64,000 nucleotides of DNA from Verrucomicrobiales bacterium. GTDB lineage: Bacteria > Verrucomicrobiota > Verrucomicrobiia > Limisphaerales > UBA11320. Positions within the stretch are counted from its first letter, which is position 1, and each line of letters opens with the position of its first letter. The notes under the pieces were generated by a model that saw only the letters and a program-made list of their open reading frames with translations, did not search any database and was not told the origin of the DNA. The position numbers were made by a program, and so were the translations under genes. Positions 16,166 through 25,484 of this stretch are shown here, piece after piece. The DNA lies in assembly GCA_016793885.1 (NCBI GenBank), contig JAEUHE010000260.1, forward strand, positions 51,596-115,595. Reading direction: 5' to 3'.

Positions 16166-17266
16166 CTATTCGGCGAAGGGTGTGAAGGGAAGTGTCGCGA
16201 TGAGGGCGGGGAGCCGTTGTCCCTGACAATCGACCAGGACTTCACTCCCGATCTGATTCCGTTCCCGTCGAAGATAACCAAGAGCAACGTTGGACTTTAA
16301 TGTCGGTGATGCGGTTGAGCTCGTGACATAGCCAATCTCTTTGTCGCTCCAGTATATCTTATCGCCCTTTTTGGGTAGCACTTGAGCCCCGGGGTGAAAC
16401 TTGATTCCGCGAAGCGCCTTGGCCACTTGCCCGTAGGTCCGCAGCCGCGCCATCACTTCCTGACCGATGTAGCACCCCTTGCCGTAGCTGATCGCGATGC
16501 CGTCCAGGCCGGCTTCGGGCGGGAGATTGGTTTCGTCCATGTCCTGACCGAAGCGTGGGATGGAGCCCTCGATCCGGGCGATTTCAACAGCCTCCCAACC
16601 TGCCAGGCACAGGCCCTTAGGCTTTCCCGCGGCCATTAGTTTCTCCGCGGCTGGATGCAGGCCAGCGGCCGGCACAAACAAATCAAACCCTGCGGTGCCG
16701 AGTCTTGGGCGGTTCATGACGTAGAGGTCGCCTAGCTCTGCATGAGTGATTTGGATGAAAGTCCCGACCTCTCGCGGCGTCGGTGCGCCTAGCTGCGCGA
16801 GATCGATGATCTCAGCCGCCAGTGGACCTTGAACCGAGAGATGTCCATAGGCTTCTCCCACATCGACGATCTGCACATCGTCCGCAATGACGTATTTGTC
16901 CAGACGCTGGCTTACCGCCTCGGCCAAACCTGGTTCGAAGTCCAGCAACAGCTCGTCGGTGAGACGATGGATGAACAGGTCGCTTTGCATCTTGCCCTTG
17001 GCCGTGATTAAGGCGGCGTAAGCGCCCTGTCCCACTTGAAGGGCATTGATGTCCTGGGTGACTTGGCCATGGAGGAACTTGATGCGGTCCGCGCCCAGCA
17101 GGCAGAGGCGACTACGAAAACCGAGATCGAGCAGTCCGGCGGTTCGGTTGAGCGCGTTGTATTCCTGGTCCGAAACACCATAGCTGCCCACCACTTGAGC
17201 GCCGTTGATTTCTAAAAACTGGGCCCCGTGACGGACATGGAAATCGGAAAGGCTGAGCGGTTTCAT
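16166..17266 (-). CDS. ygfZ: YgfZ/GcvT family folate-binding protein
   Basis: 366 residues, glycine-cleavage T-protein fold. The YgfZ signature KGCYIGQEVMARLRTYG is present near residues 262-278, where the cysteine is functionally essential in known homologues; FLHGQVTQDINAL marks the N-terminal folate-binding domain. The family supports Fe-S cluster assembly or repair of enzymes such as MiaB using tetrahydrofolate (established for E. coli). Cytoplasmic. Its ATG overlaps the stop of the ABC ATPase gene (ATGA), so the two are translationally coupled, although no functional link is obvious. Confidence 0.88.
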   Translation of the reverse strand: MKPLSLSDFHVRHGAQFLEINGAQVVGSYGVSDQEYNALNRTAGLLDLGFRSRLCLLGADRIKFLHGQVTQDINALQVGQGAYAALITAKGKMQSDLFIHRLTDELLLDFEPGLAEAVSQRLDKYVIADDVQIVDVGEAYGHLSVQGPLAAEIIDLAQLGAPTPREVGTFIQITHAELGDLYVMNRPRLGTAGFDLFVPAAGLHPAAEKLMAAGKPKGLCLAGWEAVEIARIEGSIPRFGQDMDETNLPPEAGLDGIAISYGKGCYIGQEVMARLRTYGQVAKALRGIKFHPGAQVLPKKGDKIYWSDKEIGYVTSSTASPTLKSNVALGYLRRERNQIGSEVLVDCQGQRLPALIATLPFTPFAE

Positions 17267-18408
17267 AAAGGGGAAGTAGAGGACGCTTGCGGAGATGAAT
17301 CGGGCAGTCGAATTCCAGTGACGGAATCAAAGTAGTGGCAGCGGCTCACGTCGACATGGAGTTGTATCGTGGTTCCCAGGAGATGGCGTTGAGTTCCCGG
17401 TAGACGTGCAACCAGTCGATGTGTCCCGCGCGAGATGTGCCACAAAGTGTCTGCTCCGTGCAGCTCGACCCCGTCAACCCGCCCCTCCAGCTCGATCGTA
17501 TTCGGTCCGGGCTGCGGAGAAATGGCTTCGGGACGAACTCCTGCCGTCACTGCCGGAGAGTTACTGAAGGGCTGATTTACCGGAATCTCAAATCGGATGT
17601 CGGCAGCCCCCTCGTTCTGGTAAGTGAACTGGCGCGATCCTGCCACGGTTTGCACTCGACCTGGAAAGAGATTCATCGACGGTGAGCCGATGAAGCCCGC
17701 CACAAACATGTTCGCTGGCTTTTCGTACAGATCGATCGGCTCGGAGACTTGTTGAAGTGATCCCTCCTTCATCACGGCCACGCGGTTACCCAGCGCCATC
17801 GCTTCCGCTTGGTCGTGGGTGACGTAGATCATGGTGGTGCGGAGTTGCCGGTGCCACCGAGCCAGCTCGAGTCGGAGCTGGTGTCGTGTGGGCGTATCCA
17901 GGTTGGAGAGCGGTTCGTCCAAGAGGAGGACCTGGGGTTGACGCATCAAGGCCCGGCCCATGGCGACTCGCTGTTGTTGACCTCCGGAAAGCTCGTGCGG
18001 CAGGCGAGACAACAGTTGGGTGATTTCCAGCATCTCCGCTGTTGCTGCCAGGCGGTTGCGAATCTCCTCGGCGGAGAAATTTCGCAGTTCCAGTCCCAGG
18101 GAGAGGTTTTCCTGTACCTTCAAATGCGGGTAGAGCGTGGGGCTCTGGAACACCATGGCTACATTTCGATCACGCGGCGCGAGGGAGTTGACCACTTGAT
18201 CGTCGATGCGGACCGCGCCACTGGTGGGCTCCTCGAGTCCGGCGATCAGGCGCAGAGTGGTGGATTTTCCGCATCCAGAGGGGCCGACCAACACCAGGAG
18301 TTCGCCGTTTTCTACCTCCAGGCTGACATCCTGAATGGCCGCAATGCCGCCTGCCGGTCGAGGGGCCGGGAAGACCTTGCTCAGTCGTTCTAGGACAACG
18401 CGTGCCAT
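17263..18408 (-). CDS. ABC transporter ATP-binding protein, MalK/UgpC type
   Basis: 381 residues, the size of carbohydrate-importer ATPases (CUT1). Walker A is VGPSGCGKST (about 41-50), the Q-loop VFQSPTLYPHL, signature ELSGGQQQRVAMGRAL, Walker B VLLLDEPLSNLD and the H-loop YVTHDQAEAM. Residues 240-381 form the regulatory TOBE/OB-fold domain (GSPSMNLFPG, GVRPEAI). In known systems such an ATPase serves a sugar or glycerol-phosphate importer, often shared by several permeases; no permease or binding-protein gene is adjacent. Minus-strand, head of a two-gene unit with ygfZ. Confidence 0.9.
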   Translation of the reverse strand: MARVVLERLSKVFPAPRPAGGIAAIQDVSLEVENGELLVLVGPSGCGKSTTLRLIAGLEEPTSGAVRIDDQVVNSLAPRDRNVAMVFQSPTLYPHLKVQENLSLGLELRNFSAEEIRNRLAATAEMLEITQLLSRLPHELSGGQQQRVAMGRALMRQPQVLLLDEPLSNLDTPTRHQLRLELARWHRQLRTTMIYVTHDQAEAMALGNRVAVMKEGSLQQVSEPIDLYEKPANMFVAGFIGSPSMNLFPGRVQTVAGSRQFTYQNEGAADIRFEIPVNQPFSNSPAVTAGVRPEAISPQPGPNTIELEGRVDGVELHGADTLWHISRGTHRLVARLPGTQRHLLGTTIQLHVDVSRCHYFDSVTGIRLPDSSPQASSTSPL

Positions 18409-18436
18409 GGCGGTTGTTGCTCACCGGCCGTGCCAA

Positions 18437-21400
18437 CTATGGGTTGCGTCGGGTCAACACTTCTGGGGCGCACCATCGGGTGTTGTACTTTTGGATCCAC
18501 GCATCGTTGGTCATCGCCGGTCGTGGCTCCAGGCCGTGCAGCTGATCGTTCATGCCATGCCAGGGCAGGGGCTCGAAGGAGAGCCGTTTGGCGACATGAA
18601 AGTCGCCATCCTTTTCCCAGCCCACGGAGTACAGAAAAAAGTCACGCTGCATACCCGGTGGTTTAGGCGGGATCGAGGCGGCGGGGAATTTGAGCATCAG
18701 CTCGTCACCGCTATTGATCAGCACCAGCCGATTGTCCCGGGAATGCACGAGGTCATCGACGCTTCCGTAGCGAGTGGCCCAACCTCCCGGCGAGACCCTC
18801 CAGCTAGGGTTGGCCTGAACCCGATCGTAGAGCGGGGTCTGGGGTTCGTGTGCCGGCAGATCGGCGATGTCACCGAAGCCGCGCCAGCGAAGATCGGTCG
18901 AGGACGGCCAGAGATTCTGGAACTGGGTGTCCGGGGCCGCGCGTCGTTCGAAGAGTGCAATGCGATCCCAATAGAGCTCGAAGGCGTTGCTGAGTCGAAT
19001 TCGGCGGGCCCCCTCGGGCAGCTTTCCTGAAAGATCCACCAGAATGGTTTTGGTTTTTCCGATCGGCGCGCCCGGTTGCAGATCGACCTTTCGCCATTCC
19101 CCGCGGGCGGTTTCCACCTCCAGCACGGGGAAAGGGAATGGCAGGTCAGGATACAACGAGGCTGCCATGTTAGCCATGCCGCCGCCGAAACGCAGCCAAC
19201 CGGTGAGGGCCAGCACGAGCGGGCGGTGGGTGGCCAGCGGGCCGAAATCCAGCACCACGCCGTGCGGTTCGGCCAGCCCGCGCAGCTGCGGCTCCCGAAG
19301 CTGCACCGGGGCGACCTTGCGCCCGTCGATCACCTGCAGCTCTTGCGTGACGTCAACTCCATCCAATCGAGTGGCTTTGAGCAGCGGAGTTCTGCGCTCC
19401 AGGGTGATCAACTCGCTTGGTGGAAAAGGGGAACTCGGCAGGAGCTTGTCGGTCGGATGAACCTCGGTGCCTTCGGGGTGGTCGACCACGACGAGGCGAG
19501 CTTCGTCCAGGTAGAGCACCTCGCGGAGTTCCTCGGTGATGCTGAGCAGGTAGGAGCCATCCTTCGGACGGAAGGAGCGTTCGTCGCCGATCCAGACGAA
19601 CTCGTCGGCATCCGCTTCGATGTAGCGGCCGGCGGCTATGGGCAACCCGATGGGAGCAGCCCCGAGAATGTCGGTGACGAATCGGAACTTCTCTCCGTCC
19701 CAGGCATACAAATAGGGGCAGGACGTGTCGCTGATCGTCAGCTCATCGAGGCGGATAGGGTGTTTAGGATCGACCTTCACATCGACGGTATTGAGGTTGA
19801 GCGTGAACCAGCGGGCGTTGAGTGAGTCGAGCTGGGTGTAGCTGCCGACGCCAATCTCCACCGGCAATTCCAGGACTCGTCGCGCCAGCCGCAAACCAGC
19901 AGTGGCGACCTCGACTTTCACCCCTATGCCGCTGGCGTTGGAGCGGTTGCCCACCAGGCGGACCTTGAGCAGTTGATTGGTGTTGCCGCCATCGTTGCGC
20001 CAGAGTGACAGGGTTTGATCTGCTCGGGTGAGAAGAAAATCCAGGTCGCCATCGTTGTCGAAGTCGACCGCCCGAACGGCGGCCGCCGCTCCCGTCTGGT
20101 CGAGGCCCAGGGCGGTGGTTGTCTCCACGAACCCAGCCGTCCAGCGATTGCGCCAGGCTCGAACCCGATCGCCGACCGTCACGATGTCGAGCCAGCCGTC
20201 GTTATCGTAGTCAATGAGGCTGATGGCGGTAATTTCTCCCGGACCCGTGGGGAGCGTGTTGGGCGGGCTTTGGCCGGCGGGCGTGATGACAATGCCGTTG
20301 TCGTTGACGCAGACCAGGTCGGTTCGTGAATCATTGTCGACGTCGCCCGTCACGAAGGTTTTGGCCACCGGCCAGTTAGTGGGAGATTTGTCTGAGATCA
20401 GCGGGCCGCCGCTTTGCTTCAGGAGCAGCAAGGGCGGTTCGCCGTCTCGTTGCAATAACAAGTCCAGCAGGTCGTCCCCGTTCCAGTCATCGGCTACGAC
20501 TTGACGCGTTGCTTTGAGTCCTGCGGGAATGCCGATATTCGTGGAATTCGTGCTGAAGTACATGCTGCCCAGGTTTCTTAGAAACCGGACGTTTTCCGAT
20601 CCATAGCCGACGGTGACCAACCCGAGGTTGCCGGTGAAGAGGTGATCGAGCAGGACTCCGTTCGTGGCTGAGAGCGAGCGGAGGTTGGCAAACCCGGTGG
20701 CATCGTTGATCACTCCGTTGGTGGTGATGCGGAGCGCGTGAGAACCGCCTTCGCCCAGCAGCAGAATATCATCGGCCCGGTCATTGTTGAGGTCTCCCAC
20801 CAATGCGCGGGCGTAGCGAACACCCGGCTTAGCCGGGATGGAAGCGCCGGCGGCATGGAAGGTTCCATTGGAATTGGCCATGATGCGGAAGGCTTGTTCG
20901 CTTTCGCGAACGAGCAGGCTGTTGCGTGCGCCGCCAAAGTCGACGACCGCGGCTGGGCCGCGCCATTGGCTGCCGGCTGGGCCGAAAAACGAAGAGGACG
21001 CCTCCGCGAATCGAACGGCGATGCCGGTTTGGGCCGGCGGGCTTTGACGGAAGGGAACCCGGGCCTGAGTGTATTTGCATCGTTCGAAAAGCGCGGGATC
21101 GGTGATCTGGGCCGGCTTGCCGGCATTCACTTTTTGATGTTCTGCCAGCGCGGTCTGCGCCTCCGGGGCTCGTCCTATGCGCAGCAGTGACTGGCTGAGA
21201 GCGTAGTGTGCGGCGGGGTGTTGGGGGGCGAAGCGGACCACTTCCTCGAACTCTGCGGCGGCGGCCTCATGCTGATTCATGCCCTGATGCGCGCGGCCGA
21301 GCTGAAAACTGACCTCATTGATGGTGCGGTCGATGTTCTTAGCGTTTTGCAGTGCCTTGACCGCTGGTTCAAAGCGACCCAGCCGCAAGGAGGCGCAGCC

Positions 21401-21838
21401 GATGAGGTAGTAGGCTGCGGGCTGATTGGGATCCAAGGCGAGGGCGGCCTCGGCTTGTTGGAGGACGGCCTCAGCTTGGTTCGCGATCAGCAGCGCGTTC
21501 GCGTAGTTGAGCACTGCGTCCAGATTGGAAGGCTGCAAGCGGAGCGCCTCCTGGAAGGCCTTGACCGCTTTTTCCGCCTCGCCTCGCTCATAATAATTCC
21601 GACCCGAGTTGGACAGCTTGAGGAACCCGTCATCGGTGGCGTTGGCAGCTGCGTTCGTTGGGGCGCCGGGTGCGGCTGCAGGAGGGTTGTCGGACGGCTT
21701 GTTGCATCCGATGAGAACCAGGGCACCCACTGCCCAGGTCAGCAACAGCCACCGAGCTGGCCTCGGCGGCGGGTAAGCACCCAGGGAGTCGGTTGGGAAC
21801 CCGGACTTGGCGTTGGGAGAGCGTCGTGCGGCAGTCAT
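18437..21838 (-). CDS. Large TPR and VCBS repeat lipoprotein
   Basis: 1133 residues. An N-terminal TM/signal ends in lipobox LVLIGC (Cys45). Residues about 65-250 hold tetratricopeptide repeats (GRNYYERGEAEKAVKAFQEAL, LNYANALLIANQAEAVLQQAE, YYLIGCASLRLGRFEPAV). Residues about 290-640 hold FG-GAP loops (DLNNDRADDILLLG, DWNGDDLLDLLLQ, DYDNDGWLDIVTVG, DFDNDGDLDFLLTR), then an UnbV/ASPIC-like segment (NQLLKVRLVGNRSNASGIGVKVEV). The last 400 residues form a conserved module of unknown function (CPYLYAWDGEKFRFVTDILG, WIGDERSFRPKDGSYLLSI). Function unknown; the layout suggests surface assembly or ligand binding. The start at 21838 shares one base with the upstream stop (TGATG). Confidence 0.82.
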   Translation of the reverse strand: MTAARRSPNAKSGFPTDSLGAYPPPRPARWLLLTWAVGALVLIGCNKPSDNPPAAAPGAPTNAAANATDDGFLKLSNSGRNYYERGEAEKAVKAFQEALRLQPSNLDAVLNYANALLIANQAEAVLQQAEAALALDPNQPAAYYLIGCASLRLGRFEPAVKALQNAKNIDRTINEVSFQLGRAHQGMNQHEAAAAEFEEVVRFAPQHPAAHYALSQSLLRIGRAPEAQTALAEHQKVNAGKPAQITDPALFERCKYTQARVPFRQSPPAQTGIAVRFAEASSSFFGPAGSQWRGPAAVVDFGGARNSLLVRESEQAFRIMANSNGTFHAAGASIPAKPGVRYARALVGDLNNDRADDILLLGEGGSHALRITTNGVINDATGFANLRSLSATNGVLLDHLFTGNLGLVTVGYGSENVRFLRNLGSMYFSTNSTNIGIPAGLKATRQVVADDWNGDDLLDLLLQRDGEPPLLLLKQSGGPLISDKSPTNWPVAKTFVTGDVDNDSRTDLVCVNDNGIVITPAGQSPPNTLPTGPGEITAISLIDYDNDGWLDIVTVGDRVRAWRNRWTAGFVETTTALGLDQTGAAAAVRAVDFDNDGDLDFLLTRADQTLSLWRNDGGNTNQLLKVRLVGNRSNASGIGVKVEVATAGLRLARRVLELPVEIGVGSYTQLDSLNARWFTLNLNTVDVKVDPKHPIRLDELTISDTSCPYLYAWDGEKFRFVTDILGAAPIGLPIAAGRYIEADADEFVWIGDERSFRPKDGSYLLSITEELREVLYLDEARLVVVDHPEGTEVHPTDKLLPSSPFPPSELITLERRTPLLKATRLDGVDVTQELQVIDGRKVAPVQLREPQLRGLAEPHGVVLDFGPLATHRPLVLALTGWLRFGGGMANMAASLYPDLPFPFPVLEVETARGEWRKVDLQPGAPIGKTKTILVDLSGKLPEGARRIRLSNAFELYWDRIALFERRAAPDTQFQNLWPSSTDLRWRGFGDIADLPAHEPQTPLYDRVQANPSWRVSPGGWATRYGSVDDLVHSRDNRLVLINSGDELMLKFPAASIPPKPPGMQRDFFLYSVGWEKDGDFHVAKRLSFEPLPWHGMNDQLHGLEPRPAMTNDAWIQKYNTRWCAPEVLTRRNP

Positions 21839-23283
21839 CAGGCCGCGATAATCGCAGCCGAAGAATTGCCAGTCAACGAATTGCCCGGATATCCCAGGAG
21901 GCGTCGCTCTTTGATGATCTTGGCCACTTGGGGTGGCACGGACGCCTCCCAAGCGGGATCGCCCGCCTTGAGTTGTTTGAGCACGGTTCGTGAGAAGATG
22001 GACAGGTACTGCTCCTCGACGTCCCTCATGCCCTGAATATAGTGATTCTCAATGAGGTAGGCGTAGAGGTGTCTCAGGTGGGGGGCAACCCGAAGGTTCT
22101 CTGCAGTGATGATCGAGCCGGTTCCGTGGTCCCTGAGCGGGTAGGCGTAAAGCTTCAGGTCGTTTTTGAAGAGCCTTCCAAAGGACTCGAGGATGCCGCC
22201 TTCCAAATCCGCGTAGTACTTCTCGTCGAAGATCTCCCGCAGCGTTGGCACACCCATGGCGAGGCCAACCATCTTCTTCGTACAACGGTGGAGGAAGGCA
22301 GCCAGCTTGTAGAACTCCAAATAGTTGGAGATCATCACCGTTTTGCCCAGTGTGCCGAGGATGTCGACCCGGTCGAGAAAGTCCTGATGGTTGATCTCCC
22401 CTCCGTCCAGCAGATTCTTGAGCGTCATCTCGAGCAGCACGACGACGTCTTCTCCTTGGACCCCAGGCTCTTGCACGAACTGGGCTTGGGCGCAGTCCAG
22501 CATGTCGATGGTGACGTGGGTCGCGGGCCTAAAACTGCCCCGCTCCACCAAAATCGCCTTTTTGTAAAGGGCCTCGGAGGGTTGCACGACTTCGCCGTCG
22601 GCAGTGAACATCGCCGCACTGGTCACTCCCTGCTGCACCAGTTGGAGTGCCATGAGGCGGTTATCGATTTTCTCGAAGGCCGGCCCGCTAAATTTCACCA
22701 TGTCGACCTCCGCACGCTCGCGCGTCAGATCGTCCAAGAGACTGCAAATGAATGCTTTGGGATCTGCGAAGTGGTAGAGAGCGCCATGAACCAGGTTGAC
22801 CCCGATGATGCCGAGGGCTTCCTGCTGTTGCAGGTTCTCGCGGTCCATCATGCGCACATGGATAATGATGTCAGACGGTGCCGCTTTGGGTGCGTGTTGG
22901 AAGCGAATGCCCATCCACCCATGACAGTCGCCGGTGCCCTTGAAACTCTTGGCGGCCACCGTGTCGGCGAACACGAAGAACTTGGTATCGGCTCCGCGTT
23001 TGGCATCCAGACGTTCCAACATCAGGCTGAACTCGTGCTCGAGCATCTTGCCAAGCCGCTCACGACTCACATACCGATCCGACCGACCGTAAATGGCGTC
23101 ACTGATCGTCATGTCATAGGCAGACATGCTCTTAGCGATCGTTCCGGCTGCTCCTCCCACTCGGAAAAACCAACGGGCGACTTCCTGGCCGGCTCCTATC
23201 TCGGCGAAAGTCCCGTATTTCGTCGGATCCAGGTTGATCTTGAGGGCCTTTTGGTGTGTCCCGATGCTCTCGCTATTGCTCAT
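21838..23283 (-). CDS. Conserved protein of unknown function
   Basis: About 481 residues, soluble, no signal peptide. It has strongly conserved-looking stretches such as KYGTFAEIGAGQEVARWFFRVGG, SMSAYDMTISDAIYG, DCHGWMGIRFQ, GVNLVHGALY and DIEEQYLSIFSRTV-like ...ISNYLEFYKLAAFL. I recall close relatives in many phyla left as conserved hypotheticals or labelled inconsistently (for example nicotinamide-nucleotide adenylyltransferase), and I see no HxGH nucleotidyltransferase motif to support that label. Start 23283 is a choice; an ATG at 23301 with AAGGG close by is possible. Translationally coupled to the TPR/VCBS lipoprotein. Confidence 0.75.
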   Translation of the reverse strand: MSNSESIGTHQKALKINLDPTKYGTFAEIGAGQEVARWFFRVGGAAGTIAKSMSAYDMTISDAIYGRSDRYVSRERLGKMLEHEFSLMLERLDAKRGADTKFFVFADTVAAKSFKGTGDCHGWMGIRFQHAPKAAPSDIIIHVRMMDRENLQQQEALGIIGVNLVHGALYHFADPKAFICSLLDDLTRERAEVDMVKFSGPAFEKIDNRLMALQLVQQGVTSAAMFTADGEVVQPSEALYKKAILVERGSFRPATHVTIDMLDCAQAQFVQEPGVQGEDVVVLLEMTLKNLLDGGEINHQDFLDRVDILGTLGKTVMISNYLEFYKLAAFLHRCTKKMVGLAMGVPTLREIFDEKYYADLEGGILESFGRLFKNDLKLYAYPLRDHGTGSIITAENLRVAPHLRHLYAYLIENHYIQGMRDVEEQYLSIFSRTVLKQLKAGDPAWEASVPPQVAKIIKERRLLGYPGNSLTGNSSAAIIAA

Positions 23284-23463
23284 GGATAGGATGTTCCCCA
23301 TACCCTTAGGGTTATCGGCAAACCTAAGCTGAAAGGTTAGGTGAAACGGGGGTAGCCTGGGTTCGCGGCTCCCCACCTCCTAGAGAACGAGGCGGGCACG
23401 AAATTGTCAATCGAGCGGTGAATGAAAATTACTCACCTCAACGATGGATGGAATGAGCGGAAC

Positions 23464-23495
23464 AAAAAAACCCGCTGACCTGAGGTCAGCGGGTT
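23464..23495 (-). terminator. Rho-independent terminator of the VPDSG-CTERM gene
   Basis: A perfect 12-bp stem AACCCGCTGACC / GGTCAGCGGGTT (23469-23480 and 23484-23495) with a 3-base loop. On the minus strand it is followed by a run of seven T (complement of 23464-23470). It starts 30 bases past the stop of the gene at 23525. Confidence 0.93.
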
Positions 23496-23524
23496 GGGTA
23501 GCACCGGATGCTCGCAAGGGTTGG

Positions 23525-24358
23525 TTACTTGCGGCCCAGGCGTCGGGAGACTAGGGACAAACCGGAAACAGCGAAGCCGAGCAGCGCGAGGGTGGCACCG
23601 CCATCGGGCACACGGCCGATCAGATTGTCGTTGCCGCAACCCATCGTCAGGTGGAACAGATTGTCGTCCGTTTGGGACAGCTTGATCCCGGTCGTCGCGA
23701 GGTTGATCTCACCGATGAAGTGAGCTCCGCCCGTGACTTGGGAGCCGTCTTCCAAGGTGATGGTGGAGGTCTGGTCCAGGGTGACTGACAAGGAACCGGA
23801 GCCAACTTTGGTCAGGCCCTCGATCGACCGGTCATTCAGCTTATAGGGGTTCGACAGGCCCTTTACCGTGCTCTCGTCGAGGAGCTCGGTCGTCAAGCCG
23901 GCCAGCGCATAGACATCATACGTTCCAGCACCGATCGAGTATCCCGAGCGGTTGTTGAAATGGATGACATAGTCATACTTAAACTGGCTGTTGTTGTTGA
24001 CACCGTTGATGGCGGCGTCACTCCCCGTGTAGTCGGTGGACTTCCACTTCGCCGTGTTCGCACGACCCACAAAGATATCGCCCAAGCCGAACGGATTGTT
24101 GCCGTTCAACAAGTCGTATCCCGAATAAATCTTGAGACTGCTGCCATTCAAAGTGAAGGCCTCGAGATCCCAGGATTGGTTGCCAATCGTACCCGGTTCG
24201 GTCTCCTGGTCTTCGCCACCCTGGTTCTTGCCAGGCGCGCCCCAACCTGCGGAGTTAGGACCTTGGGTATCGTTGATGGTGATGTTCTTTGCAAAGGAGG
24301 GAGCGGCAAAAGCCAGCATCGCCACCGTGCTCAAGACTAATGATTTGGTATACTTCAT
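23525..24358 (-). CDS. VPDSG-CTERM sorted surface protein
   Basis: 277 residues. Signal peptide MKYTKSLVLSTVAMLAFAAPSFA; a beta-rich asparagine/glycine body (YSGYDLLNGNNPFGLGDIFVG, YDYVIHFNNRSGYSIGAGTYDVYALAG); and a C-terminal sorting tail VPDGGATLALLGF, hydrophobic helix and basic RRLGRK. This tail fits the VPDSG-CTERM class (TIGR03778-like), processed by an exosortase-type enzyme and typical of Verrucomicrobia. No exosortase is in the window. Start 24358 is well supported: AAAGGAGGG lies nine bases upstream. AT-richer and lower in Arg than neighbours. It has its own terminator and is divergent from an AraC regulator, so controlled expression is likely. Confidence 0.9.
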   Translation of the reverse strand: MKYTKSLVLSTVAMLAFAAPSFAKNITINDTQGPNSAGWGAPGKNQGGEDQETEPGTIGNQSWDLEAFTLNGSSLKIYSGYDLLNGNNPFGLGDIFVGRANTAKWKSTDYTGSDAAINGVNNNSQFKYDYVIHFNNRSGYSIGAGTYDVYALAGLTTELLDESTVKGLSNPYKLNDRSIEGLTKVGSGSLSVTLDQTSTITLEDGSQVTGGAHFIGEINLATTGIKLSQTDDNLFHLTMGCGNDNLIGRVPDGGATLALLGFAVSGLSLVSRRLGRK

Positions 24359-24653
24359 AGGACTTCCCTCCTTTAGCTCTTTTTGTGCCAAAAAGTTAAC
24401 AACTCTGTAAGGTTCCTGATTGGAGCCGGATCGGGAAAAAATGCGGGTTTTATGTGAGGCTATTGGTCTTTGGAAAGGCGTAAACCGTAAGGTTCTCTTA
24501 CACTTTGCTGGGTCGGACCTGGAAGTGCTGTGCCTGCGGGTCAACAGGATAGCGGGTGGGTTAATGGCGAGTTGAAGGGGTGATGGCTGGTTTTGCGAAG
24601 TCGTTGCCGATTCGTCATCACAACGTAACGCTAGCCACTCACTGTTCTTCTCA
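24359..24653. promoter_or_regulatory. Divergent regulatory region with GTAAGGTTC direct repeats
   Basis: The 295-base space between the VPDSG-CTERM gene (minus) and the AraC gene (plus) contains a strong ribosome-binding site for the former and two direct repeats, CTGTAAGGTTCCT around 24407-24415 and CCGTAAGGTTCTC around 24487-24495, exactly 80 bases apart. Direct repeats in a divergent promoter next to an AraC gene are candidate operators (inference). No clear -35/-10 pair could be fixed. Confidence 0.45.
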
Positions 24654-25484
24654 ATGGTGTCAGCTCCCCATCTTGTTTTGCATGAAATTCACCTGAACCC
24701 GGGTCAGGAGTGGGCGTTTGCTGTGGATGGGTGGAGGTTTTTTAGCGTGGTGTCGGGGCAGGGATATTGGCTGAGTGATCCGGTTCGAAGTTTAGACACC
24801 GGCGAAGCGTTTATGATTTCGCCGATTACAAAAGGCGTCCTTCGGGCAAGTCAGTTGGCGGGGCTTTCGGGGGTCTACTTCCAATTTCATCCCGATCGGC
24901 TGACGGACTTGCTGACGCCGGTGGAGCGTCACTTCCTGGAAGCCAAGCAAACCCTGGAACGTTTGGCGCTCAGGCATTTCCCAGCGAACGACCCGGTGGC
25001 CTTGGAGTTTGCTTCCTTGGCTGCGCGCTCTTCACCGGACGCTTCCTTGGCGAGTCGTTCGAGCGTCCTTCGGTTGATCGCTATGGCCGTCGGGATTGGG
25101 CCGGGGGTTTTGGCATCGGACAGCGAACGGCGGTCCAGCGCTGCCGAGCGGTTCCAAGCACTGCTTGGCCGCATCACTGAGGCGGAGTTTATCCGTTGCA
25201 GCGTCGAGAGTCTGGCTCTGCAATGCCGGTGCAGCACGCGACACCTCAGCCGATTGTTTCGCACCACTTTTTCGCTGTCCTTCAGCGCTCGCCAAACCGA
25301 GTTGAGAATGCAGAAGGCGGCTCAGATGCTTCGCGAGACGGATTTACGCATTGCCCAAATCGCCTCGGAATGCGGTTACCGTCACATCGGCCTGTTTAAC
25401 GCGACGTTCAAGAGACGGTGGAAACGCACTCCGAGCGAGTGGAGGCAAGCTTCCCGCAGCGCAGACTCTTCTGAGGTGGCCTAG
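24654..25484 (+). CDS. AraC family transcriptional regulator
   Basis: 276 residues. The N-terminal half is a cupin-like sensor (EIHLNPGQEWAFAVDGWRFFSVVSGQGYW); the C-terminal 100 residues hold two helix-turn-helix motifs, SVESLALQCRCSTRHLSRLFRTTFSLSFS and LRIAQIASECGYRHIGLFNATFKRRWKRTPSEWR, the AraC signature. Cytoplasmic DNA-binding activator or repressor; the VPDSG-CTERM gene transcribed away from it is the natural target candidate. Its stop TAG interlocks with the stop of the LysR gene on the other strand in the shared tetramer CTAG (25481-25484). Confidence 0.9.
   Translation: MVSAPHLVLHEIHLNPGQEWAFAVDGWRFFSVVSGQGYWLSDPVRSLDTGEAFMISPITKGVLRASQLAGLSGVYFQFHPDRLTDLLTPVERHFLEAKQTLERLALRHFPANDPVALEFASLAARSSPDASLASRSSVLRLIAMAVGIGPGVLASDSERRSSAAERFQALLGRITEAEFIRCSVESLALQCRCSTRHLSRLFRTTFSLSFSARQTELRMQKAAQMLRETDLRIAQIASECGYRHIGLFNATFKRRWKRTPSEWRQASRSADSSEVA

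Noticed and set aside
22042..23289. A 415-residue plus-strand ORF opposite the conserved unknown protein
   Set aside because: It is an antisense shadow: the minus-strand frame has clear conserved blocks and start/stop coupling, the plus frame has none.
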